In this document: piece by piece, positions 15,915 through 26,140 of the stretch
How the letters are laid out: each line of letters starts with the position of its first letter
How positions within the stretch are numbered: the first letter of the stretch is position 1
Assembly (NCBI GenBank): GCA_025351405.1
Contig: JANXVZ010000037.1
Coordinates: 1-64,000, forward strand
Source: Sphingomonadales bacterium
GTDB taxonomy: Bacteria > Pseudomonadota > Alphaproteobacteria > Sphingomonadales > Sphingomonadaceae
DNA length: 64,000 bases
Reading direction: 5' to 3'
The notes under the pieces: generated by a model
The model's input: only the letters and a program-made list of their open reading frames with translations
Told to the model about the DNA's origin: nothing
Database searches by the model: none
Program-made: the position numbers and the translations under genes

Positions 15915-16640
15915 ATGGAAACCGTCGCAGTCGAAAACCCCTATGGCCTGATGGCCGCACTCCAGCAGGGCGGTATCATCGCCCAGTCGGTTTTCGGCAT
16001 TCTCGTCTTCATGTCGTTCTTTTCCTGGTTCATCATCTTCACCAAGTATTTTGAACAGCGGAAGGTGCTGACCGAAGCCAAGGAACTGGAAAAGAAGTTC
16101 TGGTCCGCTCCCGATCTCAAGACCGGCGCTTCGAAGCTCGACAAGAATTCGCCGTTCCGCCAGATCGTCGATGACGGCCTGCGTGCTTCCGATCACCATG
16201 AAGGTCGCCTGACCGACAAGATCGACCAGCACGAGTGGGTGACGATGGCGCTCAACCGTTCAAATGCCGGCGTTGCCTCAAAGCTGCAGTCGGGCCTCGC
16301 CTTCCTCGCCTCGGTCGGTTCGACCTCGCCGTTCATCGGTCTGTTCGGTACCGTCGTCGGCATCTATCGCGCCCTCATCAACATCGGCCTTGCTGGCCAG
16401 GCGTCGATCGACAAGGTCGCCGGCCCGGTCGGTGAAGCTCTCATCATGACCGCACTTGGTCTTGCCGTCGCCGTTCCGGCCGTGCTCGGCTACAACTGGC
16501 TGATCCGCCGCAACAAGGATGTCGCTGAGAAGCTCAGCAACTTCGTCTCGGACGTCCATGGTGCGCTGGTTTCCGGTTCGCGGGTTGCAACGCCAGCCGT
16601 CGGCATGGTCGGCAAGCCCGTCGCTCCGGTCGCACGCTGA
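15915..16640 (+). CDS. exbB: MotA/TolQ/ExbB proton channel family protein
   Basis: ASVGSTSPFIGLFGTVVGIYRALINIG...VGEALIMTALGLAVAVPAVLGYNWL. Confidence 0.93.
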   Translation: METVAVENPYGLMAALQQGGIIAQSVFGILVFMSFFSWFIIFTKYFEQRKVLTEAKELEKKFWSAPDLKTGASKLDKNSPFRQIVDDGLRASDHHEGRLTDKIDQHEWVTMALNRSNAGVASKLQSGLAFLASVGSTSPFIGLFGTVVGIYRALINIGLAGQASIDKVAGPVGEALIMTALGLAVAVPAVLGYNWLIRRNKDVAEKLSNFVSDVHGALVSGSRVATPAVGMVGKPVAPVAR

Positions 16641-16675
16641 GCGTCCGGCAACAGCAGAAGAAGGGCATCTGACTC

Positions 16676-17149
16676 ATGTCGATGAACATCGGATCGCCCA
16701 GCGAGGACGGCGAAGAACAGCCGATGACCGAAATCAACACGACGCCGCTGGTCGACGTCATGCTGGTCTTGCTCATCATCTTCCTCATCACCGTTCCTGT
16801 TGCGATCCAGACCATCCCGCTGACGCTACCGACGGTGACCAACCTGCCGACGACGACCAAGCCCGAGAACGTCCTGCTTTCGGTCGACGCCAATTGCGAC
16901 ACCTTCTGGGGTCAGCAAAAGGTCGAGACCAAGCAGGAATTGCTCGATCGCGGCGTCGCGGCGCTCAAGGCCGAAATCAAGCGGCAGGAAGCCAAGGGCG
17001 GCAAGATCGAGTTGCCCGAGGTCCATATCCGCGGTGACAAGGACATGGAATATCGTTGCGTTGGCGGGGTGATCTTCACCATGCAGCGCGCCGGTTTCCA
17101 GAAGATCGGTTTCATCTCGCAGCCGACACCAGGCAACGTAACGCGCTAA
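16676..17149 (+). CDS. exbD: ExbD/TolR family biopolymer transporter (copy 1)
   Basis: MTEINTTPLVDVMLVLLIIFLITVPV. Confidence 0.93.
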   Translation: MSMNIGSPSEDGEEQPMTEINTTPLVDVMLVLLIIFLITVPVAIQTIPLTLPTVTNLPTTTKPENVLLSVDANCDTFWGQQKVETKQELLDRGVAALKAEIKRQEAKGGKIELPEVHIRGDKDMEYRCVGGVIFTMQRAGFQKIGFISQPTPGNVTR

Positions 17150-17222
17150 TATCGTCCGGGCGGCGAGGTCCCCATCGGGATCGTCGCCCGGAACGATCAC
17201 AAGATTTCAGGAGTAGTTTTCG

Positions 17223-17648
17223 ATGTCGATGGCCGTTGGCAATAGCAGTGGCGACGATGCCGCGCCGATGATGGACATGAACACGACGCCGCTGATCGAC
17301 GTCATGCTCGTTCTGCTCATCATGTTCATCATCACCATCCCGGTGCAGACGCATGCCGTGAAGCTCGATCTGCCGCCGCCCAACCAGGCGCCGACGCAGG
17401 TCGATCCGGTCTTCAACCAGATCGACATCGACTTCCTCAACAATATTTATTGGAACAAAACCGAGGTCGATATGCCGACCCTGCGGGGCTACCTCCGCCA
17501 GGCCGCCAAACTTCCGACCGAACCCGAACTGCGCCTGCGTCCCGAGGGCCTCGCCAAGTACGAGCTGGTCGACAAGGTGATGGCCGAAGCCCAGCAAGCC
17601 GGCATCACCAAGATGGGCTTTGTCGGCAACGAGGCCTACGCCAACTGA
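17223..17648 (+). CDS. exbD: ExbD/TolR family biopolymer transporter (copy 2)
   Basis: MMDMNTTPLIDVMLVLLIMFIITIPVQTHAVKLDLP. Confidence 0.93.
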   Translation: MSMAVGNSSGDDAAPMMDMNTTPLIDVMLVLLIMFIITIPVQTHAVKLDLPPPNQAPTQVDPVFNQIDIDFLNNIYWNKTEVDMPTLRGYLRQAAKLPTEPELRLRPEGLAKYELVDKVMAEAQQAGITKMGFVGNEAYAN

Positions 17649-17671
17649 GGCGTCACGATATTGCGGACATG

Positions 17672-17699
17672 GGGGCGGGCCGAAGGGCTCGCCCCTTTT
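17672..17699 (+). terminator. Rho-independent terminator of the tonB-exbBDD operon
   Basis: GGGGCGGGCC-GAAG-GGCTCGCCCC-TTTT, one G-T wobble. Confidence 0.8.
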
Positions 17700-17921
17700 G
17701 TTTGGCCCCCGCGCATGGTGCAGATCCTGGATGGCTGTGGCTCGAAACGACCTGCGCAGCCTTACTGCAGAAGACGTGTTATCGCTGCGTGATGACCCGG
17801 CGCAGTAACGCCTCGAACGCTTTACTGTTCGGCGATGCGGCGTAAGCAGCCGCTATTGCGCCATGCGACGGGCGACCGGGGATTTATGGTCGCGGCGCTC
17901 GACACCCTTTGTCAGCCAACC

Positions 17922-19718
17922 TCACGCCGCCGTCGGCTGCGCCTCGCCCTCGAACTGCAGCCGCGCCAGCTTGGCATAGAGGCCGCCGCCGGCGATCAGG
18001 CGGTCGTGGGTGCCCTCGGCGACAATGCGGCCGCCGTCCATGACGATGATGCGATCGGCATTGCGCACGGTGGCAAGGCGGTGGGCGATTACCAGCGTGG
18101 TTCGGCCGTGCATCAGGCCCTCAAGGGCGCGTTGCACCAGGCGTTCGCTTTCGCTGTCGAGCGCGCTGGTGGCTTCGTCGAGCAGCAGAACCGGCGCGTC
18201 GCGCAGGATGGCGCGGGCGATGGCAAGGCGCTGGCGCTGGCCACCGGACAGCCTGGTCCCGGCCTCCCCCAGAAAGCTGTTGATGCCATCGGGCAATTCG
18301 CGAAGGAACTTGTCGGCATGGGCAGCTTCGGCGGCGGCCCAGACTTCGGCTTCGGTGGCGCCGGGGCGCCCGTACCGGATATTTTCCAGGGCCGAGGCAG
18401 CAAAGATCACGGTTTCCTGTGGCACGACGGCGATGCGGGCGCGAATGTCGGCGGGGTCGGCACTGGTCAGCGGCACGCCATCAAGGCGGATCTGGCCTGC
18501 ATCCGGGTCATAAAAACGCTGCACGAGCTGGAACAACGTCGATTTGCCGGCGCCCGATGGCCCGACCACCGCGACAGTCTCGCCGGCTGCAACATCAAGA
18601 CTGAAATCTTCCAGCGCAGCGCCATCGGGCTTTGACGGGTAGTGGAAGACGACGTGATCGAGCACCAGCGCACCGCGCGCCGGCACCGGCAACGGCACGG
18701 CGTTGTCCGGGGCACGAATCCCCGCCTGGGCGACAAGTAGCTCGCGCATCCGGCCGCTGGCACCGGCGGCGCGCATGAAATCGCCATAGACTTCGGTCAA
18801 CGTCCCGAATGCGCCGGCAACGATGACGGCATAGAAGATGAAGGCCGCGATGGTGCCGCCGGTCAAATCGCCGGAAATGACGTCGAGCGCACCCTGCCAA
18901 AGCACCAGCGTGATGGCGCCGAAGATGAGCGTGATGACGACCGCGGTCATGCCGGCACGCAGGCGGATCCGGCGCTTGGCGGTGGCGAAGGCACTTTCGA
19001 CTGCGGTGGCAAAGCGCGTCGCTTCGCGGCGTTCCTGGGTGAAGGCCTGGACGATCTTGATGGCGCCGAGCACTTCGGCGACCATGGTGCCGACATCGGC
19101 GATGCGGTCCTGGCTGGTGCGCGCCACGGTGCGGACACGGCGACCGAGGATGACGATCGGCAGGATGGTGATGGGGATGACCAGCAACATCAGCCCGGTA
19201 AGTTTCGGCGCCAGGGTGAACATGAAGATGATGCCGCCGATGCCGGTGGCAGCGTTGCGCAGCGCCATAGAGGCCGAAGTCGAGACCACCTGTTCGATGA
19301 CGGCCGTGTCGCTGGTCAACCGCGATGCGATTTCGGCGGGGCGGTTTTCTTCGAAAAATACAGGGTCGAGGCCGAGCAGGTGGCTTTGGACGGCCTTGCG
19401 CAGATCGGCGACGACGCGCTCGCCGATCCAGCTGACAAAGTAGAAACGAAATGCCGTCGCGACACCGAGGATGACGACAATGCCGAGCATGGCCCAGAAG
19501 AACGGCGCGATCTTGGCGGCGTCCGAACCGGCGGCAAAGCCGTTATCGACGACGAGCTTGAGGCGTTGCGGAATCGCCAGCGTTGCCAGCGCCGCAACGA
19601 TGAGAGCGGTCAAAGCTGCGGCAAGGTGCCACGGATAGGCGCGAACAAACCCCCACAGCAGCGAAAGGTTGGACAGTTTGCGCTGCTCGGGCGGGGTATT
19701 ATCGGGTTCTTTGGCCAT
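17922..19718 (-). CDS. ABC transporter ATP-binding protein/permease (exporter-type half transporter)
   Basis: TM domain plus Walker A GPSGAGKSTLFQL, signature LSGGQRQRLAIARAIL, Walker B VLLLDEATSALD. Confidence 0.93.
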   Translation of the reverse strand: MAKEPDNTPPEQRKLSNLSLLWGFVRAYPWHLAAALTALIVAALATLAIPQRLKLVVDNGFAAGSDAAKIAPFFWAMLGIVVILGVATAFRFYFVSWIGERVVADLRKAVQSHLLGLDPVFFEENRPAEIASRLTSDTAVIEQVVSTSASMALRNAATGIGGIIFMFTLAPKLTGLMLLVIPITILPIVILGRRVRTVARTSQDRIADVGTMVAEVLGAIKIVQAFTQERREATRFATAVESAFATAKRRIRLRAGMTAVVITLIFGAITLVLWQGALDVISGDLTGGTIAAFIFYAVIVAGAFGTLTEVYGDFMRAAGASGRMRELLVAQAGIRAPDNAVPLPVPARGALVLDHVVFHYPSKPDGAALEDFSLDVAAGETVAVVGPSGAGKSTLFQLVQRFYDPDAGQIRLDGVPLTSADPADIRARIAVVPQETVIFAASALENIRYGRPGATEAEVWAAAEAAHADKFLRELPDGINSFLGEAGTRLSGGQRQRLAIARAILRDAPVLLLDEATSALDSESERLVQRALEGLMHGRTTLVIAHRLATVRNADRIIVMDGGRIVAEGTHDRLIAGGGLYAKLARLQFEGEAQPTAA

Positions 19719-19770
19719 GACTTACCCCTAGCAGGCCTTTGAGTGTGACTCAATCGGGGGTCGATCGTGT

Positions 19771-19794
19771 GGCAACGTTGCCGGCAACGTTGCC
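19771..19794. promoter_or_regulatory. Two abutting perfect 12-bp palindromes (GGCAACGTTGCC)x2
   Basis: ggcaacgttgccggcaacgttgcc in the divergent intergenic region between 19718(-) and 19892(+). Confidence 0.6.
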
Positions 19795-19891
19795 GGTGGG
19801 GGCAGCCTTGCCGTTTATCGCTTTATGCTGCACCTGCGCTGTGCAATAGTTTGACGACCCGGGCCGTTACAACCGGGAAGAGGGATCATCG

Positions 19892-21199
19892 ATGCTCTAT
19901 ACCGTGTATGAAATGCAGCGGGCCTGGCTCGCCGGGCTTGGCTCGATGGCGCAAACCGGTTCGGAATGGTTGCTGTCGCCGTCGAACCCGCTTTCATACG
20001 CAAGCAGCAGCCCGGTGATGGCGCGTGCCCTGGAGGTTTTTGCCCATGCCACCGCGCCGCGCGGCAAGCCGGCATTCGGTCTCGATACCGTCATCATCGA
20101 AGGTGAAATCATCTCGGTCACCGAAGATATCGTGGCGCGCAAACCCTTTGGCCAGTTGAAGCATTTCAAGCGTGACGTCTCCGGGCGCAGCGATCCGCGC
20201 GTACTGATCATCGCCCCGATGTCGGGGCATTACGCGACGCTGCTGCGTGGCACCGTCGAGCGCCTGCTGCCGTCGCACGAGGTCTACATCACCGATTGGC
20301 GCGACGCCAAGAAGGTGCCGATGTCCGACGGTCATTTCGATTTCAACGATTATATCGATTATATCATTGAATTTGCAGGTATCGTCGGCCCCGGAAGCCA
20401 TATGCTGGCGGTCTGCCAGCCCGCCGTCCCGGCCTATGCCGCCATCGCCATCATGTCGGCCGACAACAATCCTGCCACGCCGCTGACCCTGACGATGATG
20501 GGAGGCCCGGTCGACACCAGAAAGGCGCCGACGTCTGTTGATGACCTGGCCACCGAACGGCCGTTTGCCTGGTTCGAGCAGAATGTCGTGGCGCGCGTGC
20601 CCGATGTGCACCCGGGCGCTGGCCGCAAGGTCTATCCGGGCTTTCTGCAACTGGCCGGGTTCATGTCGATGAACCTTGCTAACCACATGAATTCGCATTG
20701 GGAAATGTTCAAGCACCTTGTCGCCGGCGACGATGACAGCGCCGATGCGACAAAGGCATTCTATGATGAGTATCGCTCGGTTTGCGACATGACCGCGGAA
20801 TTCTATCTGCAGACGATCGACGTCGTGTTCCAGCGTCAGTTGGTTGCCAAGGGCGAATTCGTCCATCGCGGCAAGCTGGTCGACCCGGCCGCCATCGATC
20901 GCACCGCCTTGCTCGCCATCGAAGGCGAGCGCGACGATATCTCCGGCCTTGGCCAGACCAAGGCGGCACTCGATATCGCCACGGGCCTGCCAGAATCCAA
21001 AAAGCGCTATTTCATGGCGGCGGGTGCCGGTCACTACGGCATCTTCAACGGTCGCAAATGGCGCGAAGTCATTGCGCCCGTGGTGGAAAATTTCATCCGC
21101 TCGCATGACGACGTCAAGCACACGGCCTTGCCGAAGGTCATCGTCGTGCCGCTCAACCGCACCGAGCCGCGTGAAATCGCCGGCATCGAGGTCGCATAG
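19892..21199 (+). CDS. phaZ: Polyhydroxyalkanoate depolymerase (intracellular)
   Basis: MLYTVYEMQRAWLAGLGSMAQ...RVLIIAPMSGHYATLLRGTVERLLPSHEVYITDWRDAKKVP...GGPVDTRKAPTSV. Confidence 0.9.
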   Translation: MLYTVYEMQRAWLAGLGSMAQTGSEWLLSPSNPLSYASSSPVMARALEVFAHATAPRGKPAFGLDTVIIEGEIISVTEDIVARKPFGQLKHFKRDVSGRSDPRVLIIAPMSGHYATLLRGTVERLLPSHEVYITDWRDAKKVPMSDGHFDFNDYIDYIIEFAGIVGPGSHMLAVCQPAVPAYAAIAIMSADNNPATPLTLTMMGGPVDTRKAPTSVDDLATERPFAWFEQNVVARVPDVHPGAGRKVYPGFLQLAGFMSMNLANHMNSHWEMFKHLVAGDDDSADATKAFYDEYRSVCDMTAEFYLQTIDVVFQRQLVAKGEFVHRGKLVDPAAIDRTALLAIEGERDDISGLGQTKAALDIATGLPESKKRYFMAAGAGHYGIFNGRKWREVIAPVVENFIRSHDDVKHTALPKVIVVPLNRTEPREIAGIEVA

Positions 21200-21265
21200 G
21201 TCCTGCCCTCCAGGGCCCCGGCGCGATGAGGCGGTCCGGGGCTGCAACTCCTGTGGTGTCGGCTA

Positions 21266-23080
21266 TCAGCCGGCCAGCGTTGCTTCCATTTCGGCGAGGT
21301 CGAGCCAGCGTTCCTCGGCCTTGGCGAGGTCGGCACGAACACGTTCTAGTTCTGCGTTGACCGAGGCAAAACGCTTTGGGTCCCGGGTGTACAGCGCCGG
21401 GTCCGACAGCGTTGCTTCGTGGCGGGTGATTGCCGATGACAGCGTTTCGATCTTGCCCGGCAACTCAGCGAGCTCGCGGGCGTCGTTGTAGCTGAGCTTT
21501 GCCGCCCGGGCCTTGGGGGTAACCGGGGTATTGGCATTCTTCTGGCGAGGCGCCTTTGCGTCTTCGCGCGCCGCCGCGGCCTTGCGCTTGCGAAGCTCCG
21601 CCCAATCCGACCAGCCACCAACGACGGTTTCCGAATTGCCCTCGCCATCGAGTGCGACGACCATCGTCACGACGCGGTCGAGGAAGGCACGGTCGTGGCT
21701 GACCAACAGAACCGTGCCGGCATAGTCGTCGAGAACTTCTTCGAGCAGGTCGAGCGTCTCCATGTCGAGATCGTTGGTCGGCTCATCGAGCACCAGCAGG
21801 TTCGACGGTGTTGCGAATTCGCGCGCCAGCAGCAAACGAGAGCGTTCGCCGCCGGAAAAGCTATCCACCGGCGCATCGATGACCGACGGGTCGAACAGGA
21901 ACTCCTTGAGATAGCCCGAGACATGTTTCTTGCTGCCGTTGACTTCGAGCCAGTCACCACCGTCGGCAAGGACGTCGCGCACGGTCTTGGGGGTGCCGCC
22001 GTCCTCGGCATCCAGCCGGGCGCGACGCTGGTCGATGATGGTCGGGTTGAGGGTCTTGGCGCGGCGAATGCTGCCGCTGTCGGGCGCCATGTCGCCGAGC
22101 AACAGCCGGATCAAGGTCGATTTTCCGGCACCATTGGGCCCGATGATGCCGATACGGTCGCCGCGCCGCACGCGGAGCGACAGGTCGCGCAGGATCGGTC
22201 GCTCGCCAAAGCTCAGCGCGACATGCTGGGCGTCTATCAGCACCTTGGTCTTGCCGTCATCGGCCTCGGTGGCCAGCTTGGCGACGGCATCGCCGGTGGT
22301 CATCGCCTTCCGTTCGGCGCGCAGGTCGATGAGTTTGGACAGGCGCCCCTGGTTGCGGCTGCGGCGGGCGGTAACGCCGCGCAGCAACCAATGTTCTTCC
22401 TGCCGCAAGCGGGCGTCGAGCTTGGAGGCGTTCTTTGCTTCCTCGGCAGCCAGCCGCTCGGCCCAGGCTTCAAAGCCGCCAAAGCCGACTTCGGCACGCT
22501 TCAGCGAACCCCGGTCGAGCCACAGCGAATTGCGCGTCAGCCGGGTGAGGAAGGTGCGGTCATGGCTGATGGCGACAAAGCCGCCACTGAAGCGATCAAG
22601 CCAGGATTCGAGCCATTCGATCGCAGCAATGTCGAGATGGTTGGTCGGCTCGTCGAGCAACAGGAGCCCGGGCTGCTCGGCGAGCGCCCGCACCAACGCG
22701 GCGCGGCGCCGTTCGCCACCGCTGGCTGTCGATGCATCGCGATCGAGATCGGCACCGAGGCGATTGGCGACGGATTCGAGCAGATGGTCGGCAGGGGCGC
22801 CATCGCCGGCGCGTACATAATCGCCCAGCGTGGCAAAGCCGGCGAGCGCCGGGTCCTGCTCCAGCCGCACGATGCGCAGGGCCGGGGACACCGCGCGCCG
22901 GCCTTCATCAAGGTCGATCTCGCCGGAGATCAGCTTGAGCAGCGTAGTCTTGCCAACGCCATTGCGGCCGATCAGCGCCAGCCGGTCGCGGGCGTCGATG
23001 GTCAGGTCGAGCCCGCGGAACAACCAGCCGCCGCCTTGGCGCAGGCCGGCATTTTCAAGGGTGAGAATCGGTTCGGGCAT
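21266..23080 (-). CDS. ABC-F family ATP-binding cassette protein
   Basis: Duplicated ATPase domains (LIGRNGVGKTTLLKLISGE; IIGPNGAGKSTLIRLLLGD), no TM; start at MPEPILTLENAGL (23080). Confidence 0.92.
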   Translation of the reverse strand: MPEPILTLENAGLRQGGGWLFRGLDLTIDARDRLALIGRNGVGKTTLLKLISGEIDLDEGRRAVSPALRIVRLEQDPALAGFATLGDYVRAGDGAPADHLLESVANRLGADLDRDASTASGGERRRAALVRALAEQPGLLLLDEPTNHLDIAAIEWLESWLDRFSGGFVAISHDRTFLTRLTRNSLWLDRGSLKRAEVGFGGFEAWAERLAAEEAKNASKLDARLRQEEHWLLRGVTARRSRNQGRLSKLIDLRAERKAMTTGDAVAKLATEADDGKTKVLIDAQHVALSFGERPILRDLSLRVRRGDRIGIIGPNGAGKSTLIRLLLGDMAPDSGSIRRAKTLNPTIIDQRRARLDAEDGGTPKTVRDVLADGGDWLEVNGSKKHVSGYLKEFLFDPSVIDAPVDSFSGGERSRLLLAREFATPSNLLVLDEPTNDLDMETLDLLEEVLDDYAGTVLLVSHDRAFLDRVVTMVVALDGEGNSETVVGGWSDWAELRKRKAAAAREDAKAPRQKNANTPVTPKARAAKLSYNDARELAELPGKIETLSSAITRHEATLSDPALYTRDPKRFASVNAELERVRADLAKAEERWLDLAEMEATLAG

Positions 23081-23337
23081 GGGGCTACGCTGGGTTTTCT
23101 GGGCTGGCTGTCTGGAACGGATGATAGCGGATTGCACGCGGCTGGTGGCGTGATTTGCCTCGATCCGCAATCTAAAAGCGCGGGTGGCCCATATCCATCC
23201 GGCGGCCAAATGCGCGCAGGCTGTGGCGCTGGGCAGGCAGCGGCGAGGCCTCGCCACCTTTGTGCCATAATATTCATGGCCTATTCACGCCGCGCCGGGC
23301 ATTGGAACAGCATCGTCCATCTGGTTGAATTGCCTTG

Positions 23338-23625
23338 ATGCTTCCTCTGGTTTCCCTGCTCCTGATGTTTTCGCCGGTCGCCTACAGGTGTCCGGCGCCC
23401 GGCGTCGAAAACTCTGTGCGCTGCCTTGTCGATGCCGGCGAGATCCTGCCGTTCGAAGCGATCCGCAACCGTGTGATGAGCCAGGTCACCGGCGACTATG
23501 TAGGCGCCGAGTTCGACACCGACACGTTGCGCTATCGGTTCCGCTTTCTCAACGATGGCAAAGTGATTAACGTCGACGTCGACGCTCGCACGGGTCAGAT
23601 CATCTCGCGTCGCAAGTCGTTTTAG
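23338..23625 (+). CDS. Small exported PepSY-like protein
   Basis: approx 95 aa, signal-like N-terminus; VMSQVTGDYVGAEFDTDTLRYRFRFLNDGKVINVDVDARTGQIISRR. Confidence 0.65.
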   Translation: MLPLVSLLLMFSPVAYRCPAPGVENSVRCLVDAGEILPFEAIRNRVMSQVTGDYVGAEFDTDTLRYRFRFLNDGKVINVDVDARTGQIISRRKSF

Positions 23626-23634
23626 GACACAAAG

Positions 23635-24297
23635 ATGCGTATTCTAGTCGTTGAGGACGAGCCGAACCTGCTGCGGCAGCTCAAGTCCGGGCTGGAGGGC
23701 GCGGGTTATGCCATCGACACCGCCAGCGATGGCGAGGATGGGCATTACCTTGGCTCAAACGAAAATTACGATGCCGTCGTGCTCGACCTGGGGTTGCCCG
23801 AGGTCGATGGCCTGACGGTGCTCGATCGCTGGCGCAAGGAAGGCAAGACCATGCCGGTGCTGGTTTTGACAGCGCGCGACAGCTGGTCCGACAAGGTCGC
23901 CGGGCTCGATGCCGGCGCCGATGACTATCTGGCCAAGCCTTTCCAGACCGAGGAGCTGATCGCCCGGTTGCGCGCCCTCATCCGGCGTGCGGCGGGGCAG
24001 GCGACGTCGGAACTGATCGCCGGGGGCGTGCGCCTCGATGCGCGGTCCGGACGCGTCACGCTCGACGGTGATCCGGTCAAGCTGACCGCGCAGGAGTTCA
24101 AGTTGCTCAGCTACCTGATGCATCACAAGGGCAAGGTGGTCAGCCGCACCGAATTGATCGAACATATCTACGACCAGGATTTCGACCGTGATTCCAATAC
24201 GATCGAAGTGTTCATCACCCGTATCCGCAAGAAACTCGGTGCCGACCTGATCAGCACCACGCGCGGCCTTGGCTACAGCCTCAACGACGCGGGCTGA
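23635..24297 (+). CDS. Response regulator transcription factor, OmpR/PhoP-like
   Basis: MRILVVEDEPNLLRQLKSGLEGAGYAIDTASDGEDG; receiver plus winged helix (VVSRTELIEHIYDQDFDRDSNTIEVFITRIRKKLG). Confidence 0.93.
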   Translation: MRILVVEDEPNLLRQLKSGLEGAGYAIDTASDGEDGHYLGSNENYDAVVLDLGLPEVDGLTVLDRWRKEGKTMPVLVLTARDSWSDKVAGLDAGADDYLAKPFQTEELIARLRALIRRAAGQATSELIAGGVRLDARSGRVTLDGDPVKLTAQEFKLLSYLMHHKGKVVSRTELIEHIYDQDFDRDSNTIEVFITRIRKKLGADLISTTRGLGYSLNDAG

Positions 24298-24310
24298 AAC
24301 GCTGCCCGAC

Positions 24311-25753
24311 ATGCAGCCTCCTGTGCAGCCCGGCGCTCCGGCCCTGCGCCCGGACGCGGCGGCCTTGCCGGTGCGCCGTCGCTTCTGGATGACGGGGTCG
24401 TTGCGGCTGCGCATGGTGGCGCTGGCAGCGGCGTGGATCATACCGTTGCTCGGGCTGGGGGCGTTTGCGCTCGACCGCGTGATTGTCAGCGCCATCACCC
24501 GCAATTTCGACAGCCAGCTCGATTTCGCGCTGACCTCGATGATCGGCGCGGCCGATCTGGATGACATAGGCGAGGTGCGTTTCCTGCGGCCGCTTGGCGA
24601 CCAACGATTCTTCGAGCCATATTCCGGGCTGTACTGGCAGGTTTCGACGCCGGGGCAGGAGCCGTTCCGGTCGCGATCGCTGTGGGATCGCGCGCTTGGC
24701 GACGGCCCGACCACCAATTGCCAGAATGTCTGCCGCTATGCCTCCAGCCGCTTTGCCGGCGAACCCTTGCGGGTGGTTGCGCGCGATGTGAAGCTGCCGG
24801 GATCATCGACCAAGTTTCATTTCCAGGTGGCGCAATCGACGCGCGATTTTGATGAACAGGTTCGCAACCTGCGGTCGATCCTGTTCTGGTCGCTGGGAGG
24901 GTTGGGCCTCGCCCTGATCACGCTGGCGGCGCTGCAATCAACCTATGGCCTGTCGCCGCTCGGCCGCGTCAGCCGCGCCATCGCTGCCATCCGGTCTGGT
25001 ACCGCAAAGCGCGTCGCCGATGATTTTCCGTCCGAAATTGCGCCGCTCGTCAGCGAAATCAACGAACTGCTGGAACACAACGAAAGCCAGGCCGAAGCGG
25101 CACGGCGTCATGCCGGCAACCTCGCCCATGCCTTGAAGACCCCGATGAGCGTGCTGATCGGCGAGGTGCAGGGGCGGACCGATCCACTGGCGCTGGCGGT
25201 GATGCGCGAAGTTACTGTCATGCGCCGTCATGTCGATCATCAACTGGCGCGGTCGAGGGCTGCCGGCCGCCGTGGCGCGTCGGCCTCGCGTGCCGATGTC
25301 TGGCCATCGTTGCAGGCTATCGTCCGCACCGTTGGCCGTATCCATGGCACGCGGCTTGAAAACGGCCGGGAGATCGAGGTGACGATCGATCTTGCCGGCG
25401 ACAAGACACTGGTTTTCCGCGGCGAACGCCAGGATCTGGATGAGATGGTCGGCAATCTTGTCGACAATGCCGCGCTGCACGGCGGTGGCCGGGTGTTTGT
25501 CACGGCCCAACGCGGCGCGGCGCCCGGCACCCTGGAAATCCTGGTGGAGGACGACGGCCGCGGTATCTCGCCCACGGATCGCACCCGCCTGTTCGAGCGC
25601 GGCGAACGGCTCGATACCGACAAGCCGGGGACAGGCCTTGGCCTCGCCATCGTCCGCGACGTGGCGGAAATCTATGGCGGCGCGGTGGCGCTGGAAGAAT
25701 CGGAAGACCTTGGCGGGCTGCTGGTCAGGTTGACGCTGCCCGCAGCGGGATGA
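24311..25753 (+). CDS. Sensor histidine kinase, PhoQ-like
   Basis: Two TM, HAMP-like region, RRHAGNLAHALKTPMSVLIGEVQ (H-box), DLDEMVGNLVDNAALHGG (N-box), GTGLGLAIVRDVAEIYGG (G-box). Confidence 0.9.
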   Translation: MQPPVQPGAPALRPDAAALPVRRRFWMTGSLRLRMVALAAAWIIPLLGLGAFALDRVIVSAITRNFDSQLDFALTSMIGAADLDDIGEVRFLRPLGDQRFFEPYSGLYWQVSTPGQEPFRSRSLWDRALGDGPTTNCQNVCRYASSRFAGEPLRVVARDVKLPGSSTKFHFQVAQSTRDFDEQVRNLRSILFWSLGGLGLALITLAALQSTYGLSPLGRVSRAIAAIRSGTAKRVADDFPSEIAPLVSEINELLEHNESQAEAARRHAGNLAHALKTPMSVLIGEVQGRTDPLALAVMREVTVMRRHVDHQLARSRAAGRRGASASRADVWPSLQAIVRTVGRIHGTRLENGREIEVTIDLAGDKTLVFRGERQDLDEMVGNLVDNAALHGGGRVFVTAQRGAAPGTLEILVEDDGRGISPTDRTRLFERGERLDTDKPGTGLGLAIVRDVAEIYGGAVALEESEDLGGLLVRLTLPAAG

Positions 25754-25754
25754 C

Positions 25755-26036
25755 CTACGCCCCCGCCGCTGTCTGATGGTGGCGAATCACTTCATCGATA
25801 ATGAAGCACAGGAATTTTTCCGAAAACTCCGGATCGAGCTTGGCGGTCACCGCCAGCGCCCGCAACCGCGCCACCTGTGCCGCTTCGCGCCCCGGATCGG
25901 CCGGGGGCAGCCCGGCGGTTGCCTTGTAGAGGCCGACCGCCTGGGTCACCTTGAATCGCTCGGCGAGCAGGAACACCAGCGCGGCATCGATGTTGTCGAT
26001 GCTGTCGCGATAACCGCTCAGTATCGTATCGGTCAC
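25755..26036 (-). CDS. Chorismate mutase
   Basis: YRDSIDNIDAALVFLLAERFKVTQAVGLYKATAGLPPADPGREAAQVARLRALA; likely GTG start at 26036. Confidence 0.87.
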   Translation of the reverse strand: MTDTILSGYRDSIDNIDAALVFLLAERFKVTQAVGLYKATAGLPPADPGREAAQVARLRALAVTAKLDPEFSEKFLCFIIDEVIRHHQTAAGA

Positions 26037-26140
26037 GCGATTCTCCCGGATGTGCTGTTTCCTCAACACCTTTGCGGCGGATGCGCGCGGGCGCAAGCGC
26101 CGGGGTTGCGCCACGATGAACTCGGGCTATGGACTGTCGC

